The notes below the pieces were generated by a model. It searched no databases. It was not told the origin of the DNA and was given only the letters and a program-made list of their open reading frames with translations. Positions 40,227 to 52,400 of a DNA stretch of 62,000 nt are shown one piece after another. Made by a program: the position numbers and the translations under genes. Positions within the stretch are counted from its first letter, which is position 1; each line of letters opens with the position of its first letter. Origin of the DNA: Apostichopus japonicus (Eukaryota; Echinodermata; Holothuroidea; Aspidochirotida; Stichopodidae). The stretch lies in assembly GCF_037975245.1 (NCBI RefSeq), contig NC_092567.1, positions 26,752,376 to 26,814,375 of the forward strand, read 5' to 3'.

Positions 40227-41896
40227 CAATATATATATATATATATCAATATATATGTCAATATATATATATATATATATATATATATCAATATATGTCA
40301 ATATATATATATATATATCAATATATGTCAATATATATATCAATATATGTCAATATATATATATCAATATTTATATAGCTTCAGTGTTGTGGAGTTCATG
40401 GTCCGGACGATTGGACAGAGAACGGAATACCCATACCGGAGTCCTGTGGCAACCAAACTTGTTCCGATTGCTTAGAAGACACTCCTGAAATACAACAAGT
40501 GGTAAAGTGATAACTGTTTTCTTGCGAGATATGTCGTTTATTTGTTTTATAATCATTACTTTACGAGGGTGAGGGTCTAGAGGGTGAGTGGGGCAGGGCT
40601 GGTGTAGCTCGAATTAAATTTGGTTCTCTAAGTAAAGTTGGTTCCTAAACCAAGTCCAAATGTATTATGGTTGGGATATGTTGCGAACATCTTTATATAT
40701 GTTAAAATAATATATATAGATCTCGTTAGCTGCATAAAGCACGTTATATCCATTATCTTTAAAATACGATATAAATTGGTACATCTCGATATATGTGCAA
40801 CATACAAATCTTCTTTTCATGTCTACATTTGAGTCTTACTTTAAATGAACTCAGAGATCTGCTACCCTGCGTCGAGAGCCCATGTTGCACCGAAGCCAAT
40901 TACATGTCACTGCGTACCCTTTTCAAAGGCTTCAATTTTCCTCCATGAAAATAAATTACTTTCATATCAATTTATATTATTACCTTATATTTCCCCTGAT
41001 TCAATAATTGAAGCAGGATACAGGGCTGTATCTCCCACTTCCAGTTGCACATAAAACGTTACATTGTGTTTGACTGCATTTTTATCTTCTTTGTTTTATC
41101 AGGGATGTGGTGATCGTATTAGACAGTACTTAACAACTGTGGCTAGCATCGTAGGAGGAATCATTTTATTACAGGTGAGGCACTGCCAATGACGGTTACA
41201 TAAATTAACAGGTTTCCATTGTCTTCCAGCTTCCGAAATGGAGAATTCCAGATAACGTACCTTTTGGAGCGAGTGAGTGCGTGAATGTGTGTGTGTTAGT
41301 TAGTGAGCAAGAGAATAAGAGTTAGTACCTGGGTGAGTGCATGAGTAAGTGTGTGTGCGCGTATTGTGTGAGTGAGCGATTGCGTGAGAGCATGTGTGCG
41401 TATGCGAGTGAGGTAGTACGTGAGTGAGTGAGTAATTTCGTGAGCACGTATTGTGAGTGATTGTGTGCGATTGAGATATTAGTACGTGAGTGAGTGCATG
41501 AGTGAGTGCGGGAGGGCGTATTGTGAGTGGGTGATTGCGTGAGTGCCTGTGTGCGTGAGCGAGTTAGCGAGTGAGTTAGTGAGTACGTGAGTGAGTGGAT
41601 CAGCGATTGAATTTGCGAGTGAGTGAGAGAGCGAACGAGCTTCATCGCATACAAGTATAATACTTAGTCTTAGATTATTCCTGCTGACGGCCTATTTTGC
41701 CCAATCTCTTAATGACTTATTCAATTTATTAGTGTTGTCATTATAATAAGTATTGTGCTTACCTTTTATATGCAATGCCGTCCTCTTTTTTTTTCTTTTT
41801 TACAAACAGGTCCTTGTTATTGTGTTTTCCATCATTCTGTGCCGAGCGATACGAGAGGCAGAAGAATATGACGATGATGATAAAAGCTTTTCTTAA
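37665..41896 (+). CDS. Tetraspanin gene, 5 exons visible (first coding exon missing)
   Basis: Four-span membrane protein that organises partner proteins into membrane microdomains. Exons: 37665-37871, 38903-39058, 40379-40501, 41103-41174, 41810-41896. All introns are GT-AG and phase 0, giving 214 residues. Exon 1 here begins inside TM1 ([16 protein letters not shown]), then the small loop, TM2 ([19 protein letters not shown]) and the GCCGAIKEN turn. Next come TM3 ([12 protein letters not shown]), then the large loop with [22 protein letters not shown] and GC, six cysteines as in the family. TM4 ([20 protein letters not shown]) is split by the last intron; a short acidic tail ends DDDDKSFS. 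An upstream exon must encode the start and first half of TM1; I could not find it, so it may lie far upstream or outside the window. AATAAA at 42473-42478 is a candidate polyadenylation signal. The closest subfamily cannot be named from sight. Confidence 0.93.
37884..37955. repeat. TA microsatellite in tetraspanin intron
   Basis: TA tract interrupted by ACA motifs, beginning about 13 bp after the donor at 37872 and ending at the 3' side of the SINE-like element read on the minus strand. Confidence 0.9.
37956..38076 (-). mobile_element. tRNA-derived SINE-like element
   Basis: Minus strand, 38076-38005 folds as a 72-nt tRNA relative. Box A TAGCCTAGTGG and box B GGTTCGAATCC, the RNA polymerase III promoter elements, are both intact. 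The acceptor stem pairs 6 of 7. The anticodon arm CCGC-GTACAGA-GCGG would give anticodon ACA. The T stem has two mismatches, so a working tRNA is unlikely. Downstream on that strand come a T-run, a 45-bp unrelated tail and the TA repeat, which is the layout of a SINE with a simple-repeat 3' end. It sits antisense in an intron of the plus-strand tetraspanin gene. Confidence 0.65.
38299..38356. repeat. TA microsatellite in tetraspanin intron
   Basis: About 29 TA units in the intron between the TM2 and TM3 exons. Confidence 0.95.
39899..40377. repeat. TA/TCAA array abutting a splice acceptor
   Basis: About 480 bp of TA interrupted by TCAATA and ATGTCAATA words. It runs directly into the acceptor ATATTTATATAG of the exon at 40379, so that exon has no ordinary pyrimidine tract. 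Open frames through it in several frames read only as Tyr-Ile repeats and are not genes. Confidence 0.95.
41268..41640. repeat. Degenerate GTGA/GTGAGT array in tetraspanin intron
   Basis: About 370 bp of GTGAGT, GTGTGT, GCGTGA and related words in the last intron of the plus-strand gene. The hexamer GTGAGT occurs more than a dozen times. It starts about 95 bp after the true donor GTGAGG at 41175. Confidence 0.85.
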
Positions 41897-42525
41897 AGAG
41901 CGTCACCCCTTAAATGTCTTTAATTAATAACTTGTTAAACAAAATTGATTAGTGCACACTGCAGAAAATTGACTTTAGGCAAGTCCAATTACCAATAAGA
42001 TATTCTGTGCAATCCTTAAATGGAAGTAAGAATTGATTAAAACCTTCAATTGTGTAAGTGACTTCTGCGAATATTGGAGGAAAGTGATCCAGTGCCAGAG
42101 GGTGTTTAGTATTTGAGTGTCTGCCATGTAAATAGAAAAACAAAACACATTTGTAATATTTTGAACTAGTTGTGGCACCCGATTGGAGAATGAAATCTTC
42201 CGAAAGTATTCCCATTAAGCACATACTTGTTTTCTTATTAATTAAATATTCATAACTTACACTTTAACCTATTTTGTGGTATGAAAGTGAATATCATTTG
42301 ATGTGCTATTTATAAATCCTTGTATAGAAAATGTGACAAGTTTAAAATAAGAAGAAATCTGGTCAAAAAAGTAAAAATGAACTAACGATACCTTGGCTTG
42401 ATATTTGAAGCGTGAACTGTTCTTATAGAATGAACTTTGACCTCAGATCCTTCCAAACGACTGTTTTTGTTTAATAAATTCTTCTGCTTCGAGTTCTATA
42501 TCTTTTTACTTTCTACGTTCAAAAT
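41897..42525. other. 3' flank of the plus-strand tetraspanin gene
   Basis: Probable 3' untranslated region at its start. AATAAA at 42473-42478 lies just before the MITE-like element. No further coding is seen. Confidence 0.5.
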
Positions 42526-43074
42526 TTAAAGGGATATTCCGGTATCAGAAAATGTTACTTACCTTGAACACTGAACCTCAATACATTGCTCCTTATTCGA
42601 GAAAGCTCATTTAAAATAATCCGTTTTCATTTTATAACCCCTCCGTTACTCCAGGAAGTGGATCTTAGTTTAGGTGGTCTGTGACGTCATCAGAGAACTT
42701 ATGCTTCAATTTAAAGCCTTACTCCTAGTTTATCTCCCTATCACATTTATCCGTAAAATGTGATACATTTGTAGTGTTCGCTAATCTGTTGATGTCCTCT
42801 TTATTTAGAATTTCATCAATACTCAATGTTTTTGAAGATATGTCATATTCCTCTATGGATAGATAAATTATTACATTTTATAAGAAAACCGAAAACATTT
42901 TAAGGTTTCAATTGATCTAATGACGTCACTCATTTTGCTATTGCCAGGTACCCATTACAAGGTACCCCATATCATATCCTTTGACAAAAAATTCGTAATA
43001 TCTTTGTGATCCAAAATGACGTTCATTTCAAGTTTGTTAAACAATCAACCCAATCAACAGTAATATCCCTTTAA
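42526..43074. mobile_element. MITE-like element with TTAA ends
   Basis: TTAAAGGGATATT at 42526-42538 is the exact reverse complement of AATATCCCTTTAA at 43062-43074. The outer TTAA could be a duplicated target site, as made by piggyBac- or Kolobok-type transposases, leaving a 9-bp inverted repeat AGGGATATT. The 549-bp span has no open frame of note, so it would be non-autonomous. Short ends leave some chance of coincidence. Confidence 0.55.
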
Positions 43075-46000
43075 GTCAGTTGTAATGATCTTCTTCAGTT
43101 AAAAACATATCACAAAAAAATCATAACCATTGAAATATTAATATAATGTGATCAAACTTTGATGACGAATTTTTGGAACAGTTTAGTTTCGGTTTCATTT
43201 GTATAGTTGCTCATGTTTATTATGAAAAACTACATGACAATGGGGGTTTTTTTCTCTCTCGTTTAAGTACCTATGTACTTTGACAATAACTTCATCATGT
43301 CACTTAGAGTAAGAAAGGTTCTGCCATACATTAAAATCTCTACGAAGCCTTTGGGCAAAATTAATTAACAAAATTTGAAACGTTATTACCTATAATTTCC
43401 TTGGAAACGACAATGTGCAGGATGTTATTTTCATAATAACAATTCATTTTTACTTTTTGTACTGATGTATTGATATAAGCAGTACTGGGTCTATGTATGA
43501 TATAGGAACGTTCATAAATTAGACATATCATCCTGCAGTCGTTACATCAATACAGCTACATAAGTTATCCATATTTTACAGATATCGTGGCAAAGTTTGT
43601 TTATCGTTAATGTTGTTGTCATAGAGGCATAAATATACTTTTTGCCATTTTTAGTACATAGTAATTATTCTATAATTATGCATAGGTCTGAACACACGTT
43701 AACACTATAGTAAAGAGCGCACTATTTGCTCATTAGAACAGTAAACATTGACTAGAAGAGATGCTTAACACCAAACTAAATCATATTTCTTCTATATTTC
43801 TGCATGCAAAACGAATTGCCCATATATGAATATTCATACCATAAATAGTCAGTACTGAACTTAGCGTGATTTGTACATACTGGAATCTAGTCTGAGACAG
43901 ACCTATAGCGTTATATCGGATCCGGTTAGAGGGAACAAACTGCTGACATATGTAATATAATGTTTAACATGTTATATTAACAGTCCTCAACCGTATGTTC
44001 CATTGGGGGAAAATGACCGAATTATGTTAACGTTAACGTACGTTAACATAATTAGGTTACCAGATAACAACCAGCTTGCAATGCTAACCTGAATTAATAG
44101 TAAGCAAACGTTATTAATTTTGGGAATTTGAAGCCATCTTAAGTCGTCAGTCGAAATTTTATCAGACCTACTGTGTATAATTTGGAATATGGTCGAGACA
44201 TATTTTAAGCAAAGTCACCCAGGAAAGAACCTGCATGGGCACGAAAAACAAAACAACTGAACGACTGATCCGCTCTCAACCCCAGTTCCCTTGCAGCGTG
44301 TGAATCACGATTCCCCACTAAGGGGAACAGATACTACACATGATCTAGCCAAAGACCGAGAAGCTAGGCTTGAGACCTCCTCCTCCTCCCCCACCCCCCT
44401 GCCCCTTCACCTTATTCGGATTGTTTCCGAAAAAGTTAATCTGCAGGTAAGCAATTTATGTGCATGGTTACTCAACTTTTCATCGCTGTGAATATTTTTC
44501 GCTTTCAGTTGAAATTGAAAAAAAAAGCTCAACGTAAGCTAGCAAACTACAATGTATGGTGAGGTTAGTCTCGAAAAGAAACGAAAACAAAAAATTAATG
44601 AATTCCAAAATTTACTCAAAATCGTTTTTAAGGTATTTATAGCAAACTTAAAGGTCCTGTGTAGAAGGTTGAATTACTCTCTGGATGAGGTTTGCTAATG
44701 TGAACAGTGTGGTTGTATGGAAGCTTGTGAATTCCATAACTGAGATATTATTATTTGTACCATGATTACGTAGTGCGAACTTTGTCGTAAAACATATTGA
44801 CATATTTTAAGTCTTAGGTGACAGGTAAAAGATTGTCGGGATTCATTTTGTTACAGTTTTGTTCAAAACATTCAAAATAGCTATTCTCAACTCATGGAGA
44901 AATTGTATATTCTCATCTTACTTTTTCAGAAGTTGAAACCATTTTAAGAAAAAAAGTTGATTTACAGAGATATTTAGTTAGTATCTTTAACATATTTATG
45001 TCTTTAATGTTTTCACATTTGTTTCCATCATTTTTATTCATTTTATTTATTGTAATGTTTGCAATGAAGAATATATTATTGATTATGTGGCCCAAAGATG
45101 TTGGCTTCTGGGTTTGTCTCTTTCGCTTCATATTCCGGGATTATTATAAATAGGCAGAAAGTAGCAGAGAAGAAGATGTCAAGAAGATGCAGATTTTAAA
45201 AAGACGAAGAAGAGAACATATACTAATTGATTCAAAAGCAAAACGAAATTGATGACGAAAATTAAAAAATGTTGTAGAAATCTGTGTGATATTAAATAGT
45301 ACTATCCAGTTGTTTCAAACAATATGTTCTCTGCTCCGTCACCTAAACTCCATCCTCCACCCCCTCACACCCCACATACCTCAAACGGAAAGCACAATAG
45401 TGGGCCAAGTTCATATAGTCTACCCAATGATCGACATAAAGTCAAATATTGATATTGACTGGTCATTGCCGAAGTTTGTCTGGTGTGATTACATGTTCCA
45501 CGCATGCGCATTAAAGAAATTGACTCGTCACGCAGTGATGGGACACGGCATTTGTAATTGTTCTATGTTACAGTGTAAAGTGAGATATGATTTTTTTTAA
45601 ACTTTTGTCTGACATATATAAGACACGTGTAAGAAATACCCGAAAATCAAATAAAAAATAAATAAAGACAATCGGTTACTCTAGCTAAAAGTTCTTTATT
45701 TAGGGTAAAGTTAAAATAATTCAATACTTCAAGACTGAATACGATTAATATTATTTAATGTTTGGTTATTATTATAGCTGTCGATAACTTGCCTTTAAAA
45801 ACATTAGCTCAGCTGAAGCAACTCAATATACCGACTTTGCAGCTATAGCGTGAATCCAAAACTAACTGTTAATTTCGAATTCAATTAAAAAAAAATGTTG
45901 TTTTAACATCATACTGAGAACAGAGCAACAAAATAAATGACTTCCAACACTATTTGTCTCGGACTAATTTGTAATAAATATATTATTTTTTTCTGATATG

Positions 46001-46459
46001 AGACTTGTGGTGCTTTGGAAATGCTTACCTATTTTATGAACGCCTTAGATTAGGCTATGCAGTCCAGTCACTGATTGATGGACCAGTAAAGTTTAAAGGT
46101 TTATTTCTTAATAAAAACACAAACTGACTTTGATGTCTACAGTTACATTTTCTGATAATAATATTTGTCACAAAACTTACATGTATGAATTAGCGTACTG
46201 TCCGTAAACTAAACAGTCATTGGATCATCATTTGCGAGTCAAAGTTTGAAGGGTAAACTTTTGTACAAACATTGTCTTCTAAGGCATTTTTCGAAATTCT
46301 ACATATCTGTAACTAATTCTAGAGATCATAACCAATACGTGCCCTCTCAGTATTTCAATGCTTCAGGCAAACGATAAATGAGGGAATATCAACGCTTCTA
46401 TAAAATTCAACTTTGATTTAGTTCAGTAATAATATTTTTCTTGAAGGTTTCTTTCTGAT
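43075..46459. other. Region between the two convergent tetraspanin genes
   Basis: AT-rich unique sequence. A perfect 13-bp stem palindrome lies at 44021-44052. Open frames of 66-104 codons at 44291-44491, 44913-45131 and 45286-45600 have no domain I recognise. AATAAA on the minus strand at 46105-46100 is a candidate polyadenylation signal for the minus-strand gene. Confidence 0.5.
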
Positions 46460-49400
46460 TTACGCGAAATTGGTGTAACTGTTTGTTTTGACTGCACTTG
46501 TCATACAGCAGACGAAAACCATGGCAAAAATCTGTAAGGATAATCAAAATAAAAAGAAATAATTCAATTCAATTGATTGGAATATTCAATATTGTGTTGA
46601 TATAGTTATGTAATAAACTGACAGAAAGGAATGGATTGATTTATTGATTACGATTTGTACCGTCATGTAAGACTCTGAAAAGCCGAAGGAAAAAGAGCTG
46701 GGTTGGTGGGGTGGGGGTGGGGGTCGGAGTTGACATGAATAGTGGAGTGTGATGCAGTCGTATGTTTATGTCCCTCTCTTGTCTTAGTAGATATACAGTC
46801 CACAGCAGTAATGAATCATTCAGTTGGATCCATACATTTGCAAAATAGTGTGTTTTGCAATCAAATAATCACTTTCTTTTTGGTTTCATAAAATTCGAAA
46901 TTTAAAAATAAAATAGTTGAAATCTTGACTAAAACACGTTAACGTATGGAATATAATTATGTAACAAAATTATTGCTCTTTTATACTGTATTTTGATATT
47001 TATTTCGAAGCCATCATCAGACTTTACCAAAGTAAATTATCTCTTACCTCAACGAGAATGAATCCAAAGCAAACGAGTCCAACAATGACCACGTTGTCCT
47101 CGATAGTGTTAATACTCGCAGCCACACATCCCTGTAAGAGAACACAATTAATCCTCTCAAAACATCAACTTATTTCAAGCTGTAACTTTGTGCATTTCGT
47201 AATTGTTTTATAGGATATTTTCATCATTTATCAATTCTAACAACTCCACCAAAATGTTGTCTTTCACCTCATGTATACCACCAAATGAACGTAACACCTG
47301 TTATTAAAACAGTGTAACACATCGTTAAGGTGACAACATGAAAGTAATATGTATATATGTGAAGCTTGTGTAGTTATCGAGGGGCTACCAAATGATCAAT
47401 TTAGTAGACTCAGTACACCAGCCGCTTTGATCAGTCTCAGATATTTCAGTACCGATAAGTGAATACTTTTAAATGGCATAACGTGTAAGTTAAACTTGAA
47501 GTCTGTTGCATTGGTTTTAGTTTGAATCGTCTGTTCATAATGAGTATTAATTTGTGTTGCTTTGCTTAATGTTATGAGGGTATATTCATTTTGTGGTCTG
47601 TTTTACTATTTATCTTTATAGTGTCACGTCATTGTTCTCTTTTTAAATTGGGTTCAAAGTGCAAAGTGGTACTCACTTCCGTGTATTTAGTAGGATTGGT
47701 AAATTTACAAGTTCCTGATGCTGTATCAGGAGAACAACACGAATCAGGCAGGGTTCCAAGTCCATGTTTAAGTTCATATTGTGAGCCAACATAATCTCCT
47801 GAGTTGTTAGCCCCACAACAGTCAAACTGAAAGATACAAACAAAGGTTTGTATTAAATACAAGTAATAATGGTCATACAGTACTCAAACTGAAAGATACA
47901 AACAAAAGATTTTTATTAAATACAAATAATAATGATCATACAGTACTCAAACTGAAAGATAAAAACAAAATGTTTGTATTAAATAAAAATAATAATGGTC
48001 ATGCAGTACTCAAACTGAAAGATACAAACAAAAGGTTGTATAAAATGCAAATGCGAATGGTCATAAAGTACTCAAACTAAAAGATGCCATTAAAGGTTTG
48101 TATTAAATACAAATAATAATGGTCATGTAGGCCTAGAACATGGTCCATCATCAGATATCTGTCAAGATAAAGATAACTTAAACATAGTACACCACAAAGC
48201 TGTTCATGGAATGTAAGCTTGGAGTCCGAGAACAGACAAAAGACACGTGATAGTTGACCTTAAATACAGTCCAGGTAATATTGTTAACTCCGGATTAGAA
48301 ACTTGTATGATTAGTTATTCTTGTAACGGAAGACAAGGCTGCTACTGAGGCTCAAAGTGACGAAAGGTGAAAGTTCATTTAAATAACACGAGGAAATACA
48401 CAAGACCGGCTCCTTCAGTTCAAAGCTTGTTACTGACTTACTAAATTAACAATTAAAGGAATGTTAAGTCATATATTGAAAATATCATGCAAAATAATTG
48501 GTAATTTAAAATGTAATTTATAAACTGGAATGGATTGTAATAAATTACATGTGCCAAAGTACAGTGTACACTAAGAGTAAATAGAGTTAATGACGTAGTA
48601 CTCTGTATAGGGTTAGCGGACATATGGCAAGCTGTTTTTATTTCTTATGAATGAATTGAAGATATTTGTAATTCTTCATCAGGTATCTGTGCGAGTATCC
48701 TTAATTTAACTGAAGATAATTGAAGAATATAAATTAAAGATATCTTCAAAGATGGTGAATTAAAGATGTATGTAAGTCAATTACAGATATCTTTAATAAC
48801 TTACAGCTATCATCAATTCATCAATAAAATAAAATAAAACGGCTTGCCATACAGACGAACTGTTTCAATTATTATTAGGAATTACTGGAGACTAGTTAGA
48901 ATCAAAACAAAAAAAATGAAAACAGCACACTCGGCGGGAAGGAAAATTAGTTATTTCAGTCTAATAAACAGCGGAATACAGGAAACGGATCATATATACG
49001 CGCGTTAAAATTTGAGAATGAAACCCGACCAGTTATCTTGGAAAGCTTACCTCTTTCTGGACGAAATCAATAGCCTCGGTAGCAGCTGATGTTTGACCGT
49101 ACTGATTAGTAATCGCTGACGTCATACCGGAAGTCATCGAGTCTTCAATCTAAGCATGAAATAATAAAAAAAAACGAGGAAGAATTAATTGTTAGCATAT
49201 TTATGTGAAATCACTTTTCAAAATTGAAAAATGCGTTTTTGTAGTCATGACGTCATACCTGAAGTCCAAACAGCTGACTATTTTAGAATATCCAGACAAC
49301 GTTGGAAGACCTATGCCGACTTTCAGTTTCTTCTTCGGCAGATTTGAAACTACTTGTTTAAGATTCACGATTTTGTGACAATCGTTATGCCCAATGCTTT

Positions 49401-52400
49401 TATGGTGACATAACATTAACAAGAGAGTTTGTACTGAATACTCATACCATGAAAAAAAATATGTCTCTTTTATTCACTTTATAATCCATTCAACTAAGTT
49501 ACTTTTAGTATTTTTAGGGAGGTGCAAGGTGGGGTGGTTCTGATACATGCAGCAATGCAACAATGGGACCCCTAGAAACTGGTATATAGTGTGTGGGGGT
49601 TGGCTGGGGCGGAGGGGAGAATCAACATGAAATATGACGTAATATTTAGGTTAATGTGAGTAAAATTGGCAATTGGTATAAACCTGAAACTGTGTATTAA
49701 GCTAACATTCATTAGCCTAACTGTGTATTAAGCTAACATTCATTAGCCTAACTGTGTATTAAGCTAACATTCATTAGCCTAACTGTGCATTAAGCTAACA
49801 TTCATTAGCCTAACTGTGTATTAAGCTAACATTCATTAGCCTAACTGTATGATAAGTTGATATTCATTAGCCTAACTGTGCATTAAGCTAACATTCATTA
49901 GCCTAACTGTGCATTAAGCTAACATTCATTAGCCTAACTGTGTATTAAGCTAACATTCATTAGCCTAACTGTGCATTAAGCTAACATTCATTAGCCTAAC
50001 TGTGTATTAAGCTAACATTCATTAGCCTAACTGTGCATTAAGCTAACATTCATTAGCCTAACTGTGCATTAAGCTAACATTCATTAGCCTAACTGTGTAT
50101 TAAGCTAACATTCATTAGCCTAACTGTGCATTAAGCTAACATTCATTAGCCTAACTGTGCATTAAGCTAACATTCATTAGCCTAACTGTGCATTAAGCTA
50201 ACATTCATTAGCCTAACTGTGCATTAAGCTAACATTCATTAGCCTAACTGTGCATTAAGCTAACATTCATTAGCCTAACTGTGCATTAAGCTAACATTCA
50301 TTAGCCTAACTGTGCATTAAGCTAACATTCATTAGCCTAACTGTGCATTAAGCTAACATTCATTAGCCTAACTGTGCATTAAGCTAACATTCATTAGCCT
50401 AACTGTGCATTAAGCTAACATTCATTAGCCTAACTGTGTATTAAGCTAACATTCATTAGCCTAACTGTGCATTAAGCTAACATTCATTAGCCTAACTGTG
50501 CATTAAGCTAACATTCATTAGCCTAACTGTGCATTAAGCTAACATTCATTAGCCTAACTGTGTATTAAGCTAACATTCATTAGCCTAACTGTGTATTAAG
50601 CTAACATTCATTAGCCTAACTGTGCATTAAGCTAACATTCATTAGCCTAACTGTGCATTAAGCTAACATTCATTAGCCTAACTGTGCATTAAGCTAACAT
50701 TCATTAGCCTAACTGTGCATTAAGCTAACATTCATTAGCCTAACTGTGCATTAAGCTAACATTCATTAGCCTAACTGTGCATTAAGCTAACATTCATTAG
50801 CCTAACTGTGCATTAAGCTAACATTCATTAGCCTAACTGTGTATTAAGCTAACATTCATTAGCCTAACTGTGCATTAAGCTAACATTCATTAGCCTAACT
50901 GTGCATTAAGCTAACATTCATTAGCCTAACTGTGCATTAAGCTAACATTCATTAGCCTAACTGTGTATTAAGCTAACATTCATTAGCCTAACCGTGGATA
51001 GTTTTTTGAAGTGTTTGGCTTGTTCTAGAACATTTTTGAACGTATTGGCCTGTTTCTAAGTCGAGCCTGGATCGTTTTTATAAGAAAAAAAGGCAAAATG
51101 TAGAATTTTCACACTGTTTGAATCAAAACAAAGTTGGAACCAACATTTTGGAAATAAACATAAACATCAATAGCACCCCCACAAAAAAAAAATATTTTTG
51201 AACAGATCTGTATTTCAGCTTTATTCTAACATTCAAACCAAGTCTATAACTAGAAGGGTTGGAAAAATACACAGTTTTCAAAGTGTTAGGTTTTTTATTG
51301 GCACAATCCGCCCAGAAAAGGGTTGGAGGGTTAAGCTAACATTCATTAGCCTAACTGTGTATAAAGGTATCATTCATTAGCCTAACTGTGTTAAGCTAAC
51401 ATGCATTAGCCTAACTGTATGATAAGTTGATATTCATTAGGCTAACTGGAAGTCCAAGTAAGATACGTACCGTAGCAGAATGTTTTCAAAACCTATTATA
51501 CCAGTTGCTTCATCTATATTCATATTTTTATAGAAACAATATTTGCCCTCTACATGTTTTCTTACATTAAATGACAGTTTGAAGATTTGCAGATTGCACA
51601 AGCTAGACATGCAGTTTCTAGCAGCCTTTTTATTACTATTCTCAAGTTACCTGAAAATCATGTAATGTCCGACGCGTCTCGAAACAATCATGTTATTAGT
51701 TATTTAAAGAAACAAAACCAAAACACAAAACAGTTTACTTACCCCTGCCTTGAAAACAAAAGCAAGAATTCCTCCAGTGACTTCTGCCACAATTATGAGG
51801 CCCATGAACAAGAAATACTAAGGCAAATAATAAAAAGTGAAAAAAAATAAAAAGTGAAAAACGAATGATGGCATATTTTTGCTATACATCGAATACAACT
51901 AAAGTGATGATTCCAACCAAGCAATAAGAAATAAACCATTTTCGTTTTAAGTTGGGGGTCTGTTGTAAACATGACAAACATTCATGGTAACTCATATTGG
52001 CCCTACCGCCCCACCAATTATGTGCCATAACCGATCCTTTCGTTCTAAATCAAAAGCAATTTAATCTGATGACATTATTGACTACGTCATTATCCTTTTG
52101 AAAGTTGGATACTAATTTTCAGTCAGTACTCACCATTCTCAGAAGGCAAAGGCTTTCTTTCATAGCGCCACAGCAACCGCAGAATCCCACAAAAAAAGCG
52201 AAGACGCCAACACCTAGCATTATGCCTCCTACCAGGGAAATATTATCCTCTGAAAATATGGCTTCGAACTTGGCGGCTGAGACCAGTACCCATATCCCGA
52301 GACCAATTAGTGCAAGGCTGGTAATCTATGAAGGTAAATTATGTATATTTACAGACTTAACAAGGTCACTAATATTCCCTTCTCGTGGAGAGGAGAGAGG

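Noticed and set aside
39837-40475. 195-codon Tyr-Ile-rich frame and its shadows
   Set aside because: This is the TA/TCAA array; only the short stretch from 40379 is real coding, and it belongs to another frame of the tetraspanin gene.
41322-41654. 110-codon minus-strand Ser/Thr/His/Leu-rich frame
   Set aside because: It is the complement of the GTGAGT-rich intronic array.
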